DNA of 64,000 nucleotides from Streptomyces sp. NRRL B-3428 (GTDB lineage Bacteria; Actinomycetota; Actinomycetes; Streptomycetales; Streptomycetaceae), in contig JOGW01000009.1 in the NCBI GenBank assembly GCA_000721375.1, positions 124,001-188,000 on the forward strand. The letters run 5' to 3'. Position numbers and translations under genes: made by a program. Under the pieces are notes generated by a model. The model had not been told where the DNA came from. It made no database searches and worked only from the letters and a program-made list of their open reading frames with translations. Shown here piece after piece: positions 32,707-40,813 of the stretch. The first letter of the stretch is position 1, and each line of letters opens with the position of its first letter.

Positions 32707-32743
32707 TGACGAGGCTCGTCCCCCGGGAGGGAGGGGTATGTCC
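32684..32743 (+). repeat. 60-bp promoter-leader repeat, right copy
   Basis: Inverted partner of 31101-31160 (53 of 60 positions equal). It extends from the -35 through the ribosome site to the second codon of the GlxA-like gene. The 1.5-kb segment between the copies carries the MFS gene and could in principle invert. Confidence 0.9.
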
Positions 32744-33739
32744 GGCGCACCCCGGCATCGCGTAGTCGTCCTGGCCCTCGACGGCCTCCTCCCCTTCGAG
32801 CTGGGCATCCCCCACCGCATCTTCGGCCGTCCCGTCGGCCCCGACCGGCAGCCCCTGTACGAGGTCCTCACCTGCTCGATCCGTCCGCCGGGCCCCGTGC
32901 AGACCGACGCCGACTTCGCGATCCACGTCGAGCACGGGCCGGAGCTCCTGGCCACCGCGGACACCGTCGTCATCCCGGCCTCCTACGAACTCGGTCCGGT
33001 GTACGAGGAGGGCGAGCTCACCCCCGAACTCGCCGCCGCGCTCGCCCATATCCGCCCCGGCACCCGACTTGTGGCGATCTGCACCGGCGGCTATGTGCTC
33101 GCCGCCGCCGGGTACTTGGACGGCCGGCCCGCGACCACGCACTGGTGGCACTCCGAGCACTTCCAGGAGCTGTTCCCGCAGATCTCCGTCGACGCCGACG
33201 TCCTGTTCGTCGACGACGGTGACGTGCTCACCTCGGCCGGGGTCGCGGCCGGTATCGACCTCTGTCTGCACATCGTGCGCCGCGACCACGGCATGGTGAT
33301 CGCCAACGAGGTGGCCCGCCGTACCGTCGTACCGCCGCATCGCGACGGCGGGCAGGCGCAGTTCATCCAGCGGCCGGTGCCCGAACCGGAGGCCTCGACG
33401 ACCGCGGCGGCCCGCGCCTGGGCGCTGGCCCGGCTGCACGAGCCCATCCAGCTGCGGGACATGGCGGAGCAGGAGGCGATGTCCGTACGGACGTTCACGC
33501 GCCGCTTCCGTGACGAGGTCGGGGTCAGCCCGGGCCAGTGGCTGACCCGGCAGCGCATCGAGCGCGCCTGCCAGCTCCTTGAATCCAGCGCGCTCTCCAT
33601 CGACCACGTGGCGCGGGATGCCGGATTCGGTACGGCGCAGTCGCTGCGGCAGCACCTAATGGGTGCACTCGGTGTCACGCCGTCCGCCTACCGGCGCACC
33701 TTCCGCGCGGACGGCGCTCGGCTGCGGCCCGTGGCCTGA
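32738..33739 (+). CDS. GlxA-family AraC-type transcriptional regulator
   Basis: A 333-aa regulator with an N-terminal DJ-1/PfpI (class I amidotransferase-like) domain at about 5-180 and a C-terminal AraC double helix-turn-helix at about 220-325. Seen: VVVLALDGLLPFELGIPHRIFG at the start in two adjoining segments; the nucleophile-elbow-like VAICTGGYVLAAAGYLDG at about 112-129 with Cys; and the AraC part MSVRTFTRRFRDEVGVSPG, then WLTRQRIERACQLLE and the second helix-turn-helix. Members regulate nitrogen or aliphatic amine/acid metabolism. Start ATG 32738 has GGGAGGGAGGGG just upstream. Its last 84 bp overlap the convergent MFS gene. It is driven by a PafBC-type promoter. Confidence 0.88.
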   Translation: MSGAPRHRVVVLALDGLLPFELGIPHRIFGRPVGPDRQPLYEVLTCSIRPPGPVQTDADFAIHVEHGPELLATADTVVIPASYELGPVYEEGELTPELAAALAHIRPGTRLVAICTGGYVLAAAGYLDGRPATTHWWHSEHFQELFPQISVDADVLFVDDGDVLTSAGVAAGIDLCLHIVRRDHGMVIANEVARRTVVPPHRDGGQAQFIQRPVPEPEASTTAAARAWALARLHEPIQLRDMAEQEAMSVRTFTRRFRDEVGVSPGQWLTRQRIERACQLLESSALSIDHVARDAGFGTAQSLRQHLMGALGVTPSAYRRTFRADGARLRPVA

Positions 33740-34927
33740 GCCCGCCTTCGAGGTCATACGGTCGCCGAGCACGCCGACGGCCGAGAGGACGAGGGTGAGG
33801 GCCACGCCCGCGAGGATCGCGTTCGAGGCGGTGGTGTGGTTCATGAGGAATCCGGCGAGGCTGCCGGAGAGCGCGTAGCCCGCGCCGACGGCCGCGTACA
33901 TCACCGAGTACCCGGCCGCGAGGGCGCTCGTCGGGAGGGTGGCGCGCAGGGCGAGGTTACGGGTGAGCAGCGCGCCGGCCTGGAGCAGTCCGGCGAACGT
34001 GAGGCCGGCCGCGATGACGGCGACCGAGGGTGTGACCGCCACGACGACCACGCAGGCCGAGACCCCGACGAGCAGCGCCGCGCTCTGGGTCGCGAGGCGT
34101 CCGGGCCAGCCCGCCCGCAGCCCGTACAGGAACGCGCCGACGCCGGAGGCGACCGCGAACGCCGCGAGCAGCGGACCGGTCAGACCGACCGCGAAGTCCC
34201 GCTGTTCGAGCAGGGCGGGCAGGGCGATCTCGGCGAGCGCGAGCAGACACATGGTGGCCGCGCCCATCACGTACGCGGGCCAGGCGCGGGCGAGGACACG
34301 GGCCTTCGACCCGCCCCCGCCCCTGCTCTCCCCCTCCCCGTCCTCGGCCGACCAGCCCTCGGGGAGCAGCCACAGGCCCGCCGCGCCGGCCAGTACGAGG
34401 GCGGTGGCGAGCAGCATCGGCGCGTACGGGGTGACGGAGAGCGCCAGCCAGGCGGCGGCGACCGGGGCGATGGACCAGATCAGGGAGTTGAGGATGGTCT
34501 CGAAGCTCATCACCTGGGCGACGGCCCGCTCCGGGACCATCGACTGCACCAGGGCCCGCAGTCCGCCCTGCGCGGGGGCGGGTGCGGCTCCCGCGAGGAA
34601 GGCGCCGGCGCCGAGCACCACGGCATGTGCGCCGGGTGCGGCGGCGAGCAGCGCGAACCCCACGCCGCCGCCCGCGAGCCCGAGCGCCATCTGCCGTCGC
34701 GCCCGCTCGGGGCGCAGCCGGGTGCCGAGCGTGGCGGCCCCGACGATCTCCCCGATCACGTACACGGCGGCGAGCAGCGCACCCAGCGCGTACCCACCGG
34801 GCCGCTCCCGCACGAGAAAGACGAGCGCGAGCGGCGCCATCGCCACCGGCAAGCGGACCGCGACGGCCACCACCGCCCAGGTCAGGACGGGGCGGGTGAG
34901 GATCGCGCGGTAGGAGCTCTTGGGCAT
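33656..34927 (-). CDS. MFS transporter
   Basis: A 423-aa integral membrane carrier with about twelve hydrophobic helices; a hydrophilic central loop (about 205-222, Gly/Ser/Glu-rich) separates the halves. Sequence features (FLVRERPGGYALGALLAAVYVIGE) fit the drug or metabolite exporter group without a diagnostic motif. Start ATG 34927: TACCTT lies 7 nt upstream with no ribosome site, so the message may be leaderless. The polar C-terminal tail (about 385-423) is encoded over the 3-prime end of the GlxA-like gene: the two genes are convergent and share 84 bp (33656-33739). No operon partner is present. Confidence 0.82.
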   Translation of the reverse strand: MPKSSYRAILTRPVLTWAVVAVAVRLPVAMAPLALVFLVRERPGGYALGALLAAVYVIGEIVGAATLGTRLRPERARRQMALGLAGGGVGFALLAAAPGAHAVVLGAGAFLAGAAPAPAQGGLRALVQSMVPERAVAQVMSFETILNSLIWSIAPVAAAWLALSVTPYAPMLLATALVLAGAAGLWLLPEGWSAEDGEGESRGGGGSKARVLARAWPAYVMGAATMCLLALAEIALPALLEQRDFAVGLTGPLLAAFAVASGVGAFLYGLRAGWPGRLATQSAALLVGVSACVVVVAVTPSVAVIAAGLTFAGLLQAGALLTRNLALRATLPTSALAAGYSVMYAAVGAGYALSGSLAGFLMNHTTASNAILAGVALTLVLSAVGVLGDRMTSKAGSGHGPQPSAVRAEGAPVGGRRDTECTH

Positions 34928-35020
34928 GGGGCCCAAGGTAGGCGGTGGGGTGGAGATGGGGCGATCGGGTTTCGGGGTGCCCGGCCGCAGGGGATCCGCC
35001 GTCGCCGCGCAGCGGGTCGC

Positions 35021-35189
35021 CGCAGTGCCGGGACCTGCCCTGCCCTGCCCTACCGCACGCCGTGCCGGGACCAGCCCTGCGCTACCGCACGCAGTGCCGG
35101 GACCCGCCCTGCCCTACCGCACGCCGTGCCGGGACCCGCCTTGCCCTGCCGCACGCAGTGCCGAAGGACCAGCCCTGCCCTACCGCACG
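35021..35189. repeat. 32-bp imperfect tandem repeat array
   Basis: About five units of roughly 32 bp (core CGCACGCCGTGCCGGGACC and variants) lie downstream of the flavin reductase. The last unit contains the reductase stop codon and final codons (CTACCGCACG), so the array seems to have grown from the gene end. Confidence 0.85.
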
Positions 35190-35788
35190 AACTGCCCGAA
35201 CTTCCCCTGATGGAACAGCAGCGGATCCCCGTCCTGTGAAGCGTCCAGTGCGTTCACGCGGCCCACCACGATCAGGTGGTCGCCGCCCGTGTGCACCGCG
35301 TGGATCTTGCAGTCGAGCCAGGCCGGGGCGCCGGCGAGAAGCGGGGCGCCCGACACGGGAGCGGGTTCGTACGCGACGCCCGCGAACTTGTCCGCGCCGC
35401 TGACCGCGAAGCCGCGGCACAGCTCGCCCTGGTGGGCGCCGAGGATGTTCACGCAGAAGGAGCCCGCTTCGGCGATCTTCGGCCAGGTCGTGGACGTACG
35501 CGCGACCATGAAGGCGATGAGCGGCGGGTCCAGGGACAGCGAGGCGAAGGACTGGCAGGCGAAGCCCGCCGGTGTGCCGTCCGCGCAGGTCGCCGTGACG
35601 ACCGTGACGCCGGAGGCGAAGTGCCCGAGCACGCGCCGGAATTCGGCCGGATCGAGCGGCAGCCGTTCGTCGTCGCCGACCGCCCGTAGATCCGGGCGAG
35701 GCAGCGCCTCGACGGGTTCGGCGGGTGGAAGCGCGCCGGTTGACCTGAGGTATCGGATGGTGGTGGCCGCCATCCCTGCGTGTCCCAT
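35180..35788 (-). CDS. Flavin reductase, HpaC/HsaB-like
   Basis: A 202-aa NAD(P)H:flavin oxidoreductase of the two-component monooxygenase reductase family, supplying reduced FMN or FAD to a partner oxygenase. Seen: FRRVLGHFASGVTVVTATCADGTPAGFACQSFASLSLDPPLI at about 45-86 (in two adjoining segments, with the flavin-binding Ser/Phe-rich loop); FCVNILGAHQGELCRGFA at about 108-125; and GDHLIVVGRVNAL near 170-182. Start ATG 35788 has GGTGG about 5 nt upstream. Operator copy 4 lies 17 bp upstream, so it is controlled with the acyl-CoA genes. No oxygenase partner is adjacent; one may lie outside the window. Confidence 0.85.
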   Translation of the reverse strand: MGHAGMAATTIRYLRSTGALPPAEPVEALPRPDLRAVGDDERLPLDPAEFRRVLGHFASGVTVVTATCADGTPAGFACQSFASLSLDPPLIAFMVARTSTTWPKIAEAGSFCVNILGAHQGELCRGFAVSGADKFAGVAYEPAPVSGAPLLAGAPAWLDCKIHAVHTGGDHLIVVGRVNALDASQDGDPLLFHQGKFGQFVR

Positions 35789-35804
35789 CACGCCACCAAT
35801 TGAA

Positions 35805-35821
35805 GCTGACGGTTCGTCAGA
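35805..35821. promoter_or_regulatory. TetR-type operator copy 4
   Basis: GCTGACGGTTCGTCAGA, 17 bp before the flavin reductase start and 55 bp before the divergent GNAT gene. Confidence 0.75.
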
Positions 35822-35875
35822 TTGGAAGGGGTGGGCGGCTGTTCGCGGACTCTTTCGAGGGCCCAGAATGTGGCC

Positions 35876-36400
35876 ATGGAGATCACAGCCGCCGGGCCGG
35901 CCGATGCCGACGCCGTCGCCGAACTGCACACGTCCAGCTGGCGGACCGCCTACGCGACCCTGTTCCCCGTGCACTACCTGAACGGTCCGCTGCTCGCCGA
36001 GCGCCGGCAGGTGTGGCGGTCGCGCCTTGCCGATCCCGTCCCGGGCGCGGCGCTGTTCCTGGCCGTGGAGGCCGGCGAGCTGCTCGGCTTCGTCTACCTG
36101 GAGCCGCGTCCGGGCGGCCGGGTCCTGCTCGACAACCTGCACGCCCGCCCCGGTGCGACCGGACGTGGCCTCGGCGGCCTGCTGCTCGGGCATGCCCTTG
36201 CCTGGTCCGCCGAAGCGCACCCCGGCAAGGACGTCTACCTGGAGGTCCTCCAGGGCAACACCCGTGCCGTCGCGTTCTACGAACGCCATGGAGGGCGCCG
36301 CACCGCGGCCCGTGTCTGCCACTTCGACCAGGGCTTCGAACTGCCCGAGTTCGAGTACACGTGGCCCGCGGCCGAGCCGGGGCAGTCGGCCCGTTCCTGA
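35876..36400 (+). CDS. GNAT family N-acetyltransferase
   Basis: A 174-aa acetyltransferase. Seen: ELHTSSWRTAYATLFP at about 16-31, typical of the Streptomyces GNAT group acting on small amines; FLAVEAGELLGFVYLEP (strands 2-3); the acetyl-CoA loop ARPGATGRGLGGLLLGHAL at about 88-106 with R-x-x-G-x-G; and NTRAVAFYERHGGRR at about 127-141, including the Tyr of the last motif. All the main motifs are present. Start ATG 35876; the upstream in-frame codons lack a ribosome site. It shares the operator-bearing region with the divergent flavin reductase, but whether it belongs to the regulon is unclear. Confidence 0.85.
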   Translation: MEITAAGPADADAVAELHTSSWRTAYATLFPVHYLNGPLLAERRQVWRSRLADPVPGAALFLAVEAGELLGFVYLEPRPGGRVLLDNLHARPGATGRGLGGLLLGHALAWSAEAHPGKDVYLEVLQGNTRAVAFYERHGGRRTAARVCHFDQGFELPEFEYTWPAAEPGQSARS

Positions 36401-36425
36401 GCGGGGCCGCGCACAAGGGGCCGGG

Positions 36426-37235
36426 CTACCGCCCCTCGTACGAAGGCGAGCGGCGCTCCACGAAGCTCGCCACCCCCTCGTTCGCGTCCCGCGTCGTCAT
36501 ATTGAGCTCCTGCGCCGTCGCCTCCGCCGCGAACGCGGTCGCCCGGTCCACGTCCAGGGACGTGTTCACCAGCTGCTTCGTCATCGCGATCGCCCGCGTC
36601 GGACCCTGGGCCAGGCGCTCGGCCCACTCGCGGGCCGTCTTCTCCAAGTCCTCGGCCGGGACGACCCTGTTGACGAGCCCGAGCCGTTCCGCCTCGGCCG
36701 CCGGCACCGAGTCGCCGAAGAACATCAGCTCCTTGGCGCGCTGCGGTCCGATCAGGCGGGGGAGGAGATACGCGCCGCCGCCGTCAGGGACGAGGCCCCG
36801 GCGGACGAAGACCTCGATGAACTTCGCCGAGTCGGCCGCCAGGACCAGATCGCAGGCGAGGGCCAGATGTGCGCCGATGCCGGCTGCCGTCCCGTTGACC
36901 GCGGCGATCACCGGCTTTTCGCAGTCCATGATCGAGGCGATGAAGCGCTGGGCGCCCTGGCGGATCATGCGCGCCACGTCACCCGCCACCCGCTCCGTGC
37001 CACCGGTGTCGGGCGAGCCTCGCAGGTCGGCGCCCGCGCAGAAGCCCTTGCCGGTGGCGGTGATCACCACCGCCCGGACCGAAGGGTCCGCGGAGGCCGA
37101 GGACAGTAGCGTCATGATGCGTTCGCGCTGGTCCCAGGTGACCGCGTTCATCGCCTCGGGGCGGTTGAGCGTGATCCACGAGACGCCGTTCTCCAGGGTG
37201 TGGAGCACGTCGGTCTGCGAGTTGTCCTCGGGCAC
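36426..37235 (-). CDS. Enoyl-CoA hydratase/isomerase-family (crotonase fold) protein, PaaG-like
   Basis: 269 aa. Seen: ITLNRPEAMNAVTWDQRERI at about 21-40; the oxyanion-hole segments GKGFCAGADLRG at about 62-73 and AAVNGTAAGIGAHLALACD at about 110-128; and RRGLVPDGGGAYLLPRLIG at about 145-163. The first catalytic Glu of hydratases is His here (GAHL), and the second position has Phe. The Asp in VPDGGG matches the PaaG-type isomerases, so isomerisation or ring rearrangement of an acyl-CoA is more likely than hydration. It follows the acyl-CoA ligase by 30 bp on the same strand and shares operators 5 and 6. Confidence 0.87.
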   Translation of the reverse strand: MPEDNSQTDVLHTLENGVSWITLNRPEAMNAVTWDQRERIMTLLSSASADPSVRAVVITATGKGFCAGADLRGSPDTGGTERVAGDVARMIRQGAQRFIASIMDCEKPVIAAVNGTAAGIGAHLALACDLVLAADSAKFIEVFVRRGLVPDGGGAYLLPRLIGPQRAKELMFFGDSVPAAEAERLGLVNRVVPAEDLEKTAREWAERLAQGPTRAIAMTKQLVNTSLDVDRATAFAAEATAQELNMTTRDANEGVASFVERRSPSYEGR

Positions 37236-37265
37236 GGAGTTCCTTCCAGTACGTGGGCGAAGAGA

Positions 37266-39497
37266 TCAGCGGCAGACAGCGAGGGCGTCCAGCGCCACCG
37301 CCCCCTGCCCCCGAGGCAGCACCATCAGGGGGTTGATGTCCAACTCGGCGAGCTCGTCGCCGAGTTCGAGCGCCATCCGCTGCACCCGCAGCACCACTTC
37401 GACCAGCGCGTCCACATCGACGGGCGGCCCACCGCGTACACCGTCGAGCAGCGCCGCACCGCGCAGCTGGGAGAGCATCGCGCGGGCGTGGTCCTCGGTG
37501 AAGGGGGGTACGGCGACAGCGGCGTCGCGCAGTACCTCCACCAGTACGCCGCCGAGTCCGACCGTCACCGTCGGACCGAAGAGCGAGTCGTGGGTGACGC
37601 CGACGACCATCTCGACGCCCTTCTCCACCATCTGGCAGACCAGGATCCCGTCCAGTTTGATGCCCTCGTATCGGGCGATGTCGGTGAGCTCGCGATACGC
37701 GTCACGGACCTGGCTGGCCGAGGTCAACCCGACTTTGACCAGGCCGAGTTCGGTCTTGTGGGCGAGCTGGGCGCCGGAGGCCTTCATGACGACCGGGTAG
37801 CCGACCAGGCCCGCGGCCCGTACGGCGGCCGCGGCCGAGGTCACCAGCTGCTCGCGCGGTACGCGGATCCCGTACGCCCGCAGGAGCTGCTTCGCCGCGT
37901 GCTCGCTCAGCTGCTGGCCCGGGCGCATCAGCGCCTGCGCCTTGCGGAAGGACGGGGACGGGGTGCGCGGGGCCTCCTCGAAGGGGGAGCGGTAGTCCTC
38001 GGTGAACTTGTGGTGGTCGAGGTAGGCGCGCACCGCCGTGATGCAGTTCGAGAAGGTACGGAAGGTCGCCACGCGCGAGGAGCCGAGCAGCGTCGTGCGG
38101 TACGCGTCCTCCGTACCGACCGGGGAGCCCCACACGACGCAGATGAGCTTGTCCGTCTGTTCGGCCGCGTCCACCAGGTCCTGCGCGAGCTTGTCGCTCA
38201 TGGGCGGGAAGGGGCCGGTGATCGGGCAGATCAGGACGCCGACGGACGGGTCGGCCAGGATCGCGTCGATGATCTTGCGGCCGCGCCAGTCGCCCACCGG
38301 GTGGCCCCCGTTGTCCACGGGGTTCGCGACATTGAGGTACGGGGGGATCCACTCGTGCAGTTCGTCCTGCTTGGCCTGCGAGAGGGCGGGGAGGTTCAGG
38401 CCCGCCTCGGTCGCGAGGTCCGAGAAGTGGGCGCCCGTGCCGCCGGAGATCGAGTAGACGACCACACCGTCGGCCTGGGGCTTGCGGGCGCGCGCCAACA
38501 GGGCGGATACGTCCTGGAGTTCGTCGAGTCCGTCGACCCGTATGACACCGAACTGCCGCATCGCGGCATCGACCACGTCGTCCGCACCCGTGAGCTTGCC
38601 GGTGTGCGAGGCCGCCATCTTCGCGCCGGCCTCCGTGCGGCCCACCTTCACCGCGACCACCGGAACGCCGCGCTGGGCGGCCCGGTCGGCGGCGAGGAGG
38701 AAGGAACGGCCGTCCTTCAGCCCCTCGATGTAGCAGGCGATCGCGCCGACTTCGGGCTGCTCGGCGAAGTACGAGAGGAAGTCCGAGGTCTCGAGGTCGG
38801 CCTCGTTGCCCGTCGGGGCCCAGTGGCTGAGCCGTACGCCGATCTCCTGCATCGCGAAGACCGGACGGCCCTGGTGTCCTGACTGGGTGATCAGGGCGAT
38901 CGCGGGGCCGTCGAGGTCGTCACGGAACTTCTCGAAGGCGTTGAGGTTGGTGTTCGGGCCGAGCAGGCGGATGCCCGAGCGCTCCACGGCCGCGGTCAGC
39001 CGGGTCTGGGCGATCGCGCCCTCCTCGCCGGTCTCGGCGAAGCCGGAGGCGAAGGCGACGGCGAACTTCACCTTGGACTCGGCGAGTTCCTCTATGACGG
39101 GGAGCGGATTGCCGACGAGGAGCACGGCGAGGTCGACCTGTTCAGGCAGGTCGTCGACCGAGGCCGCGCAGGGTATGCCGAAGACGGACTCCCGCGTCGG
39201 GTGCACCGGGTGCAGTCGCGCGCCGACCCGCTCGGCCCAGGCGATCAGCTGCTTGGTGATGCCCGTGTTGGGCCTGCCCTCGGCGTCGGACGCGCCGATG
39301 ACGGCCACCGACTCGGGCCGGAAGAACTTGTCCAGGTCGGGCACGTCCGCGTGCAGCGGACGCCCGCTGACATCGAGGTCACTGGCCCCGGGCGGGCCCG
39401 CGACACTGTGCACCGCCGGGGTGGGGCGCTCGCCGCAGGCCACCACGCGGGCCGGGCGGGAGTCGGTGGTGAGGGTGCCGTGAGTCGATCCAAGCAT
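37266..39497 (-). CDS. ADP-forming-type acyl-CoA ligase (acetate-CoA ligase family)
   Basis: 743 aa. Domain order: a disordered lead (1-48), CoA-binding domain (about 52-170, starting FFRPESVAVIGASDAEGRP), two succinyl-CoA-ligase flavodoxin-like domains (about 180-480, with VVVYSISGGTGAHFSDLA carrying the conserved His) and an ATP-grasp domain (about 520-740, AKQLLRAYGIRVPREQLV to ELDINPLMVLPRG). This is the layout of ADP-forming acyl-CoA synthetases and Pat/PatZ proteins, but no GNAT acetyltransferase domain is attached. It probably makes or cleaves an acyl-CoA at the cost or gain of one ATP. Start ATG 39497 has CAGGAGG upstream. Two operators (39544, 39568) precede it. Confidence 0.87.
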   Translation of the reverse strand: MLGSTHGTLTTDSRPARVVACGERPTPAVHSVAGPPGASDLDVSGRPLHADVPDLDKFFRPESVAVIGASDAEGRPNTGITKQLIAWAERVGARLHPVHPTRESVFGIPCAASVDDLPEQVDLAVLLVGNPLPVIEELAESKVKFAVAFASGFAETGEEGAIAQTRLTAAVERSGIRLLGPNTNLNAFEKFRDDLDGPAIALITQSGHQGRPVFAMQEIGVRLSHWAPTGNEADLETSDFLSYFAEQPEVGAIACYIEGLKDGRSFLLAADRAAQRGVPVVAVKVGRTEAGAKMAASHTGKLTGADDVVDAAMRQFGVIRVDGLDELQDVSALLARARKPQADGVVVYSISGGTGAHFSDLATEAGLNLPALSQAKQDELHEWIPPYLNVANPVDNGGHPVGDWRGRKIIDAILADPSVGVLICPITGPFPPMSDKLAQDLVDAAEQTDKLICVVWGSPVGTEDAYRTTLLGSSRVATFRTFSNCITAVRAYLDHHKFTEDYRSPFEEAPRTPSPSFRKAQALMRPGQQLSEHAAKQLLRAYGIRVPREQLVTSAAAAVRAAGLVGYPVVMKASGAQLAHKTELGLVKVGLTSASQVRDAYRELTDIARYEGIKLDGILVCQMVEKGVEMVVGVTHDSLFGPTVTVGLGGVLVEVLRDAAVAVPPFTEDHARAMLSQLRGAALLDGVRGGPPVDVDALVEVVLRVQRMALELGDELAELDINPLMVLPRGQGAVALDALAVCR

Positions 39498-39543
39498 CGC
39501 TGACGCCCGCCTCCTGAGTTACGTCCTGACTACGGTCAACAGA

Positions 39544-39560
39544 ACTGACGCGTAGTCAGA
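39544..39560. promoter_or_regulatory. TetR-type operator copy 5
   Basis: ACTGACGCGTAGTCAGA, 46 bp before the acyl-CoA ligase start; a poorer match (CCTGACTACGGTCA) lies between it and the gene at about 39525-39538. Confidence 0.72.
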
Positions 39561-39567
39561 TTACTGA

Positions 39568-39584
39568 ACTGACGCTCCGTCAGG
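39568..39584. promoter_or_regulatory. TetR-type operator copy 6
   Basis: ACTGACGCTCCGTCAGG, in tandem with copy 5 at 24 bp centre-to-centre distance, consistent with binding on nearly the same helix face. Confidence 0.75.
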
Positions 39585-39921
39585 AACAGTTCTGCGCCGG
39601 AATCTGCACCGGAACGAGACGAGGTGGGTGCGACGGGGCCGCAAATGTCGCAGCGGGTGGTGACTCCCGTACCCGCTGCAGAGACTGCTCAGACCTCTCG
39701 GATGATGTTGGATTCGGCTTTCTGGGGCCGGCGGCCCGGAGTCGATGATCTCGCCCTCCTCGGAAAGCTGACCCCGTCCTCCTCGGAAAGCCGACCCCGC
39801 CCTCCTGGGGGCAGAAGGCCCTTTAGACCACCTTTAGGGGCCTCCGGTCCCTGATGCGACCATGGAATGGGGCGGGAGAGTAGCCAGGGAGAGTGTCTTG
39901 ATCACCGGAGCGGGAGCGCAG
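39585..39921. other. Intergenic region without convincing gene
   Basis: Between operator 6 and the HAD phosphatase. Open frames here have poor codon use and no family resemblance. It holds a 23-bp tandem repeat (39755-39800) but no clear terminator or RNA. Confidence 0.5.
39755..39800. repeat. 23-bp tandem repeat
   Basis: Units 39755-39777 and 39778-39800 differ at two bases; a partial third unit follows. Confidence 0.8.
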
Positions 39922-40719
39922 ATGACGTACGGGCTGGTAGCCACCGACATGGACGGCACGCTGCTCGATGCCAGCCACCGTGCGGTCTCTCCGCGCAACC
40001 GCGCCGCCCTCGCCCTCGCGGCGGCCGCGGGCGCCCGCCACATCGTGGTCACGGGCCGGCCGGTGCCGCTCGTGCGCGACGTGCTGCGCGACATGGGTTA
40101 CGAGGGGCTCGCGATCTGCGGCCAGGGCTCGCAGCTCTACCACGCGGGCAAGGGCGTGATGGTCTCCGAGACCGGCCTGGAGCGGGCCGTCGCCCGCGAG
40201 GCCCTCGCCCGGATAGCCGACCGCATCGGCCCCCTCGCCCTCTGCGTCAACCGCGGCGGCGTCGACGGCGACATGCTCCTCGACGAGGCCTTCACCTTCC
40301 CGCCGCTCGCCATCCCCGGCGTGCAGCGCGGCACCGAACGCGAGCTGTGGGCCGAGCCCCTCAACAAGGTCAGCATCCAGTGCCCCGGCCTCTCCGACGA
40401 CGTCCTGGCCAAGGCCGCCGAGGACGCGGCCGGCGATCTGGTGGACTTCACGGTGGCCGGCCCGAGCCTGGTCGAACTGCTGCCGCTCGGCATGTCCAAG
40501 GCGGTCGGCCTGCAGCAGGCGGCGGCCGGCTTCGGCCTGTCCGCCGCGGACACGATCGCGTTCGGTGACATGCCCAACGACATCCCGATGTTCGAGTGGG
40601 CCGCGTACGGCGTGGCCATGGAGAACGCGCACCCCGACCTCAAGGCGCTTGCGGACGAGGTGACTTCGTCGAATCTCGAGGACGGGGTCGCGGTGGTGCT
40701 CGAGCGGATCTACGGCTGA
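39922..40719 (+). CDS. HAD-superfamily (Cof-type, IIB) phosphatase
   Basis: A 265-aa cytoplasmic phosphohydrolase. Seen: motif I DMDGTLLD at about 9-16 with the nucleophile and acid/base Asp; motif II in HIVVTGRP at about 41-48; a type IIB cap in the middle (about 85-185); motif III Lys in MSKAVGLQ at about 192-199; and motif IV FGDMPNDIPMF at about 213-223. The residue set is complete, so it is probably active on sugar phosphates or related compounds. Start ATG 39922 has GGGAG about 8 nt upstream; an upstream in-frame GTG at 39895 is less well placed. It is monocistronic, and no link to the surrounding acyl-CoA genes is visible. Confidence 0.87.
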   Translation: MTYGLVATDMDGTLLDASHRAVSPRNRAALALAAAAGARHIVVTGRPVPLVRDVLRDMGYEGLAICGQGSQLYHAGKGVMVSETGLERAVAREALARIADRIGPLALCVNRGGVDGDMLLDEAFTFPPLAIPGVQRGTERELWAEPLNKVSIQCPGLSDDVLAKAAEDAAGDLVDFTVAGPSLVELLPLGMSKAVGLQQAAAGFGLSAADTIAFGDMPNDIPMFEWAAYGVAMENAHPDLKALADEVTSSNLEDGVAVVLERIYG

Positions 40720-40783
40720 AGCCTGATCCCCGAGCTCGGGGTGGCCCGCAACGCTTGGTCCCCCGGCGCCCCGTACGCTTAGC

Positions 40784-40806
40784 CTCTAATAGAAACTCTA
40801 TTAGAG
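40784..40806. promoter_or_regulatory. Candidate toxin-antitoxin operator overlapping the -10
   Basis: CTCTAATAG (40784-40792) and CTATTAGAG (40798-40806) form a perfect 9-bp inverted repeat. TAGAGT (40802-40807) is a -10-like hexamer 6 nt before the ATG at 40814, so antitoxin binding would block transcription of a leaderless message. Confidence 0.65.
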
Positions 40807-40813
40807 TCGGGCT

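Noticed and set aside
32576..32737. N-terminal extension of the GlxA-like regulator
   Set aside because: It would translate the promoter repeats (three Ala-Leu-Ser-Val-Gly-Gly units); ATG 32738 has a strong ribosome site.
39525..39538. Third operator copy before the acyl-CoA ligase
   Set aside because: CCTGACTACGGTCA is shorter and lacks the final CAG; kept only as a possible weak half-site in the text of copy 5.
39624..39854. 76-codon open frame before the HAD phosphatase
   Set aside because: No ribosome site, low-complexity Pro/Arg/Ser product and overlap with a tandem repeat.
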